DNA of 64,000 nucleotides from Cochliopodium minus. Taxonomy: Eukaryota > Discosea > Himatismenida > Cochliopodiidae. Where the stretch lies: positions 64,972 to 128,971 of the forward strand of contig JAMYWO010000021.1 in the NCBI GenBank assembly GCA_024220525.1. Direction: 5' to 3'. The notes below the pieces were generated by a model. The model was not told the origin of the DNA and ran no database searches. It worked only from the letters and a program-made list of their open reading frames with translations. Of the stretch, positions 58,307 through 64,000 are shown one piece after another. A program made the position numbers and the translations under genes. Within the stretch, counting starts at the first letter, position 1. Each line of letters starts with the position of its first letter.

Positions 58307-60010
58307 ATGAAACTTTTCTCCAAAAAAAATTTTAAAAAATTCAAGATCTCCAAATTTGAAGTCTCCAATCGCTTTTTCCATAATACTTGCTTGAATTTGA
58401 ACAGGGATAAATTGAGAAAGATTCTTTCTGATCAATTGAATCAGATCAAGGAAGAAGGAACCTATAAATATGAGAGAATCATTGTATCTCCACAATCCAA
58501 TCTTATCAGAGTCAAAGAATCAACCAAGCCCGTATTAAATTTTTGTGCAAATAATTGTAAGAAAAATATAAAAAATAATTATTATTCTTAATTACACTCA
58601 ATAATTGAAAATATTACTTAATTTTTTTGAAATATTGCAAAATATTTCAAAATTTTTAACGATATAAAATATTTTAAATATATTCCAAAATGAACAATCA
58701 TAAATCATATCTTTATATTTGGATAGAAATTGACTTTTGATATAAGTATAAAGATTTTGGACATTTTTAATTATCTGTCAGTTCAATCCTTATCTTACCA
58801 AATTTCTTAATTCAACATTTCCCAAAATTATATCCTTTTTTCTTAAATAATTATTTTCTTTGGTTAAATCGTTCATCATTTTTTTTTAAAGACTTGGGAC
58901 TCTCCAACAACTCAAAGCTCATCAAAGACGCAAAAAACACATTGGATACTCACGGATTAGGATTATCCTCTGTAAGATTCATTTGTGGAACACAAGACAT
59001 CGTAAAAAAAATTTCAAAGAAAATTAAATAAATTTTATTTAAAAATTAAATTAATTTTTTTAAAAAAATTGAATGAAACTTTAATAAAATTATTTTTAAA
59101 TTTTTTCTTTTTATTTAGCACAAAATTTTAGAAAAGAAAATAGCAGAGTTTCACGGGAAGGAAGATGCCATTCTTTATGGAAGTTGCTTTGATGCAAACG
59201 CTGGTATTTTCGAGGCAATTTTGACATCTGAAGACACCATTCTTAGTGACGAGTTAAACCATGCTTCTATCATAGACGGAATTAGATTGGCTAAAGCAAA
59301 CAAAGTAAGAAATATGATCAAAATAAAAATAAAAAATAAAAAACTTTAAAAAATAAAAAAAAAATAAAGATTAATTAAAAAAAAATAAAAATATAAAAAA
59401 ATAAAAAAATTTCTTTAATTTAATTAAAATTCATTTTTCCATTTTATAAAATTTTTAGCATAGATATAAACACATGGACATGGGAGATTTGGAAGAAAAA
59501 TTGAAGGCTTCTGAAAACACAAGAATCAAATTGATCGTCACTGACGGTGCATTCAGCATGGATGGAGACATTGCTCCTATGGACAAAATCTGCCAACTTG
59601 CAGACAAATATGGTGCTCTCGTTTTTACTGATGAATGTCATGCGACTGGTTTCATTGGAAAGACAGGAAGAGGCAAAAAAAAAAAAATTTTAAAAAGATT
59701 TTTATTTTATTCCTTTTTTATTTATTTCATTTTTTTATTTATTTTTTATTTTTATTTTTTATTTTATTTTTTATTTATTGATTTTTTTAATTTATTTTTA
59801 TTTATTTTTTTATTTTTTTATTTTTTTTATTTTTATTTTTTTATTTTTTATTCAATTTTTATTTATAATTTTTAGGAGTACCTGAATATTTTGGAGTGAA
59901 TGACAGAGTTGATATCATTAATTCTACCATCGTAAAAATTTTTCTTTTTTTCAAAAGTAATTTTTTAAAATTCTTTTTATAAAAGGGAAAAGCATTAGGA
60001 GGAACAAGTG
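58307..60010 (+). CDS. GCAT: 2-amino-3-ketobutyrate CoA ligase (glycine C-acetyltransferase), N-terminal half
   Basis: Six exons (58307-58556, 58892-59001, 59119-59304, 59459-59672, 59876-59931, 59986-60010). A basic presequence ([20 protein letters not shown]) precedes the PLP fold: [91 protein letters not shown], and [12 protein letters not shown] with the PLP lysine. The reading frame then enters an intron whose repeat ends at the n at 60234. The C-terminal half is at 4972-5837. The intron at 59673-59875 starts with GC, not GT, and must be removed to keep the conserved TGRGVPEYF. Confidence 0.92.
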
Positions 60011-60117
60011 GTAATTAAAAAAATATAAATTCAAAAAACAATCCGATTTATAAATAAAACTAATCAAAATTAAAAAAAAATTACCAATCAAAATCATTAA
60101 AAAATAAATAAAATAAT

Positions 60118-60234
60118 TAATTAAATTAAATAAATTAAATAAAAAAAATTAACATGAAAAAATAAATTAAATAAATTAAATAAATTAAATAAATTAAATA
60201 AATTAAATAAATTAAATAAATTAAATAAATTAAN
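60118..60234. repeat. TTAAATAAA tandem repeat ending at a single n (junction 3)
   Basis: The intron after KBL exon 6 runs into about nine or more copies of the 9-bp TTAAATAAA unit, stopping at one undetermined base. Directly beyond it begins non-repeat coding sequence of an ankyrin gene on the other strand. The unit and orientation are the same as at 4857-4928. Confidence 0.85.
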
Positions 60235-62400
60235 TTGTCTTCTTGAAAGTTTTTCAATAGTTCAGAACAAACTAATTTTTGGATGATCAAAAAAATGAGA
60301 GGTTTAGGAAATATCCTTTTCATTCTCTTCGAAAAGTTTTTTGTCAACATAATGAAGGTGTAAATTTTGCTTCTGATGAGAGGAGGGAAAAACTCGTTGT
60401 TTTCTTTTGCCCAGAACTTTTCTAGGAATAAGTCTTCAAACAACAAATAACATGTGTTTTTGAAATCAGGATTCAAACCATAGGATAGTTCATGAGATTG
60501 AATTTGTGATAAAGTGAGGGAATATTGGTAGGGAGGTGGTTTCTAATCAGAAATAATTAAAGTAAATTAAAAATAATTTTTTTTTTTTAGTTTTTACGAG
60601 ATTTGAACGAGCCCCATTTGCAATCAAAAAATAGGTTGTTTCAACACTTCGGTATCTTTGGGACAAAGTCATGGAATAATGGAGTGGTGAGAGGTAATAG
60701 TGCAAAGCGTTATAACTTTGATTAAGATCAGATCCATGTTCAATAAGTAAACGCATTATTGGTATTTTAGTATTATATGGAGATTCAATAGCAGAATATA
60801 TGGCGGGCTTTTTTTTGAATTGATCATTTTCTATGATATTTGGTTTGGCTTTATTTTTGAGTAAAATTTCAACTAATTCGAGTTTAGTGGGGTTATATTG
60901 AATTGCCAATCCAACAAGATTGTCAAAGGAATCTGTTTTACATTTCTTAGAGAGAAGAAATTGAACAAATTCAAAGGAGCGAGAGGTATTGATAATTGCT
61001 TTTCTGACTGGGTTGTCATAAATATCATAAGAAGAAAAATCGGGTGATCTCTTGTAGATTTCTTCCAACATTTCGAGAGAAATATTTGGGTTGGAAACAG
61101 CAGAAGAAATACTTCCTTTTATGTTTGTTTTTTCATGGAAATATTGAATGATTTCGCTTGTGGCATTGCTATTCAAGTAAAGAATACTCAAGCTGTTGAT
61201 GTATTTTGATTCGTATTCAAATTTATGAATGTTGTCAATAAAATATTTGATTATTTGAAAAGATATGTTCTTAGATTTACATGCAATATCAAGAGCATAT
61301 CTGAGTTCAATTTTTGTACCAAGGTTCACACTAGCGTTATTCTCAATCAAAAAATCGATTATTTCCAAATTTTTTCCATATTCAATAGCAAAATGTAAAG
61401 GAGAACAACCTCCGTCTCTAATTTCTGATCTCTGATTTAAATCACAACCACTATCTATCAAAAGTTTTATGATTTCTTTGGTTATTTTGCTATTTTTACA
61501 AGCATAATGAAGAAAATTCTTGTCATTTATTTTTTCGTTGTGCAAATCTGAAAACATTTTAATAACTGTAAAACATGGATTTTTTTTTTTTAGGCAATAA
61601 TTCAAAGTATTCTTTCCAAAATTTATTCCAATTTTCTTTACTTTCAAATTAATATCCGCTTTCTTCTCAAAAAGAAATTCTGTATATTGTCTTGAAAGTT
61701 CCATGTTTTCATTCTTTGATGCAATCATCAAAAAAGTTTCATATTGTTCATTTTTCGAATTGATATCAACATTGAATCTTTTTAAAATTTCATTCAAAAT
61801 ATTTTTTGGTATCAACTTGTCTTTAAAAGCATATTCGTTCCCAAATATATCGAACATCTTTTCTTTCCAATCAAAATCAATATTTTTGGAAGAAATAGTG
61901 TCAAAAATAAATTGCAACACCTCTTCATCAAGGTTTTTTCTTTTGAATAACTTTTTAATTTTGAAATTAGGAGTAATATCCTTGGAAATTAATAATCTCA
62001 ATATTTTGATGTTGAAATTTTTGTTATCAAGAAGAAGATTGAATGCACTGTTCCCAAATATATCTTTTTTATTCAAATCTGCTCTACTATCCAGACATAA
62101 GTAGAGAATCTCTTCATTCAAAAGAGTTTTCGAACAAAGATGATGGAAAGGTGTTTTCCCATTGGAATCTTGTTTGTTCAAATCTCCTCCATTCTCTAAT
62201 ATCAATTTAATAATTTCAAAATTAATTTTCCTATTCCAACAGATTTTATGGAAAAGAGTTTTCTCATTGATTGATTTGAATTTATTGATATCTCCCTTCT
62301 TTTCAAAAAATTTGGAAAGAAATTCAAACTTCAAAAATTCTTTATCTAATTTCTCATCCTTTATATTTCCAATATTAATTTCTTTATTTCCAATATTCAT
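60235..62400 (-). CDS. ankyrin-repeat protein, paralogue B, cut at its C-terminus
   Basis: Exon 1 (60598-62400) and exon 2 (60235-60542) encode about 703 residues before the frame meets the n at 60234. Exon 1 carries degenerate ankyrin repeats alignable along their whole length with paralogue A at 7.3-9.6 kb (NGKTPFHHLCS, GNSAFNLLLDN, SPLHFAIEYGKN). Exon 2 encodes the shared non-ankyrin tail (YLLFEDLFLEKFWAKEN, RSKIYTFIMLTKNFSK). Only the last few residues relative to paralogue A are missing, and they may be at 4832-4855. The exon boundary and domain layout are the same as paralogue A, so the two arose by dispersed duplication. Confidence 0.85.
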
Positions 62401-62661
62401 TGATAAATGAAGTTTATATCAAAGATCAATCTATTTTTTTTTATTTATTTCTTAATTTTTTAACTCTATTTTGCTATAAAAAATTCAATCAAACAAATCA
62501 AAATTTTGAAAGAAGAGGAGTTGTTAAACTTTATGAATAATTGATATATGCTTTTTAAATTATTTAAAATAATTAATGGAAATTTTTTATATCTTTTAAC
62601 AATCTTTATAATAACAATCTTATAAATAACATTTTCATAAAATCAAAAAAATTTGAGAGGA

Positions 62662-64000
62662 ATGCAAAAGAAATATGTTCAAACAACATTATCATTTATA
62701 CAAACAGATTCAAATGGGTAAATATCAGATTTATTATCCAAATATAACCCTTTTATATAACTATTATTCTTAAAATAGAAATGAGAAATTGATAGAAAAA
62801 AAGAATGATTCAACAAAATTGACCGCAAAGCAAACAGATGAAAAATTTGGTCAAAAAATGTCTCAGATATTAAAAGAAACATTCAATCATGATAATTTTA
62901 GACCCACCCAAAAGAATATTATACTCTCTATTCTTTCTGGCAATGATACATTTGTCCTTATGCCAACTGGTGCAGGAAAATCTCTTTGTTTCCAATTGCC
63001 AGCATTAGTGAAAGAAGGATTATGTATAGTTGGTAAAATAAATATAATCATTAATACTCATATAGAAAGAAAATATGAAATTGGGATCAGATTTATTTCT
63101 TTATTAAAATTATAAAGCTCATTATTGTTAAATCTGATATTTTTCAAAATTAATTTATTTAAAAAGTATCCCCACTTATTGCATTGATGCAAAATCAATT
63201 GGAACAATTATTGAAATTGGGAGTAAAAGCAGAGCTGTTAAACAGTACTTTAAAAACAAAAGATAGAAACAGAATAAATAATGATCTTGATTCCAAAAAC
63301 CCTGTAAATAAAAATAAAGATTCATTTTAAATTTGTTGATCATAAAACAACTTTTAGAAAACAAAATTACTTTATGTTACACCTGAATTGATGAAAACAA
63401 AACCATTCAAAGAGAAACTCCACAAGCTAGCAAATTCTGATCTCCTCTCTTTTTTTGTGATAGATGAGGCTCATTGCATTTCATCATGGGGGCATGACTT
63501 CAGACCTGCATTCTTGGAATTATCTTCTTTTAAAAAAAACTTCCCTTCAATACCTTGCATTGCTCTCACTGCTACAGCCACAGATAAAGTGCAAAAAGAT
63601 ATAATTAGTATTTTAGGTTTAAAAAATCCAAAAATTTTCACAGCAAGTTTCAATAGACCCAACATTCACTACCAAGTAAGATACAAAAAGGCTTATGAGA
63701 ATGGTTACTTGAATGACGTCGTTTCTTTAATCGAATCAAAATTCAAGGATCAAGTAGGGATAATATATTGTAACACACGAGAAAACTGTGAGACAGTTTC
63801 TCAAAATTTGAAAAATGAAAATATTTCAGTGGAAGGTTTATTTCAAAATAATAACTAAAATTATTTTTATTTATTTAAATCTTTTATTTTTTAAAAGCTT
63901 ACCATGCAGGGATGGGAAACAATGATAGAGAAAAAGTGCTTTCTGACTGGCAAAACGAAAATGTAAAAATTGTTTGTGCTACTATTGCATTTGGAATGGG
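62662..64000 (+). CDS. RecQ-type DNA helicase, 3' end outside window
   Basis: Exons 62662-62717, 62779-63032, 63167-63303, 63358-63835 and 63898-64000 (cut by the window end). RecQ helicases unwind 3'-5' DNA structures in recombination and replication repair. Visible motifs: 0 and I ([33 protein letters not shown]), Ia ([11 protein letters not shown]), II ([17 protein letters not shown]), III ([16 protein letters not shown]), IV ([12 protein letters not shown]) and V ([19 protein letters not shown]). The short first exon ([14 protein letters not shown]) resembles a PCNA-interacting peptide (QTTLSFIQ), common at RecQ termini; that is inference. The RQC and HRDC regions would lie downstream. 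Confidence 0.95.

Noticed and set aside
1-64000. CRISPR arrays, transposons, LTR elements, tRNA and rRNA genes
   Set aside because: I saw no spaced repeat array, no transposase or reverse-transcriptase motif, no long terminal or inverted repeats, and no convincing tRNA fold. All repeats found are short tandem tracts or gene duplications.

Overview
This is AT-rich nuclear DNA of a unicellular eukaryote, probably a free-living amoeboid protist. The genes are packed with short GT-AG introns made of T/A tracts, while the exons are clearly less AT-rich. The standard code is used: TAA, TAG and TGA all end recognisable proteins. A mitochondrion with its own genome is implied by a mitochondrial RNA polymerase, a plant/protist-type organellar DNA polymerase, TIM14, presequence protease and a presequence-bearing KBL. 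RhoGEF, alsin-like Rab GEF, clathrin light chain and C2 genes fit an actively trafficking cell. I cannot name the species.

Layout. 0-1 kb: C-terminal half of a PP6 regulatory (SAPS) subunit. 1-4.8 kb: tandem triplet of F-box/transmembrane/Cys-rich genes (minus strand). 5-10.5 kb: C-terminal half of KBL, TMCO1, an ankyrin gene and MBF1. 10.8-19.3 kb: a coiled-coil membrane protein, asparaginyl-tRNA synthetase, TIM14 and a BET bromodomain protein. 20.5-28.3 kb: mitochondrial RNA polymerase and an unrecognised helical protein. 28.5-33.6 kb: an in-phase chain of YEATS, coiled coil, the N-terminal part of a SAPS domain and a cytochrome b561 tail. 33.7-38.4 kb: a CxxC tandem-repeat protein with an internal gap, a decayed WD40 gene and the C-terminal part of an organellar DNA polymerase. 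38.5-42.5 kb: GH18 chitinase, an LRAT-like protein and small genes. 42.6-58.2 kb: presequence protease, clathrin light chain, RhoGEF, a C2 protein and an alsin-like GEF with a dysferlin domain. 58.3-64 kb: N-terminal half of KBL, a second ankyrin gene and RecQ helicase.

The most striking structure is at three isolated single 'n' characters (4856, 37566, 60234), each beside a short tandem repeat. The two KBL halves lie at opposite ends of the window in the wrong order, yet they splice in perfect phase into a full-length 429-residue enzyme. Removing the 55,377 bases between the first and third n would close KBL and would also give the second ankyrin gene a stop codon at nearly its paralogue's length. 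At the middle n, two genes on opposite strands both lose their 5' ends. Scaffolding error at AT-repeat introns is the simplest explanation; a circular intermediate or real gene scrambling is the alternative. I give every gene model at exon level, and nearly all of them close in phase.
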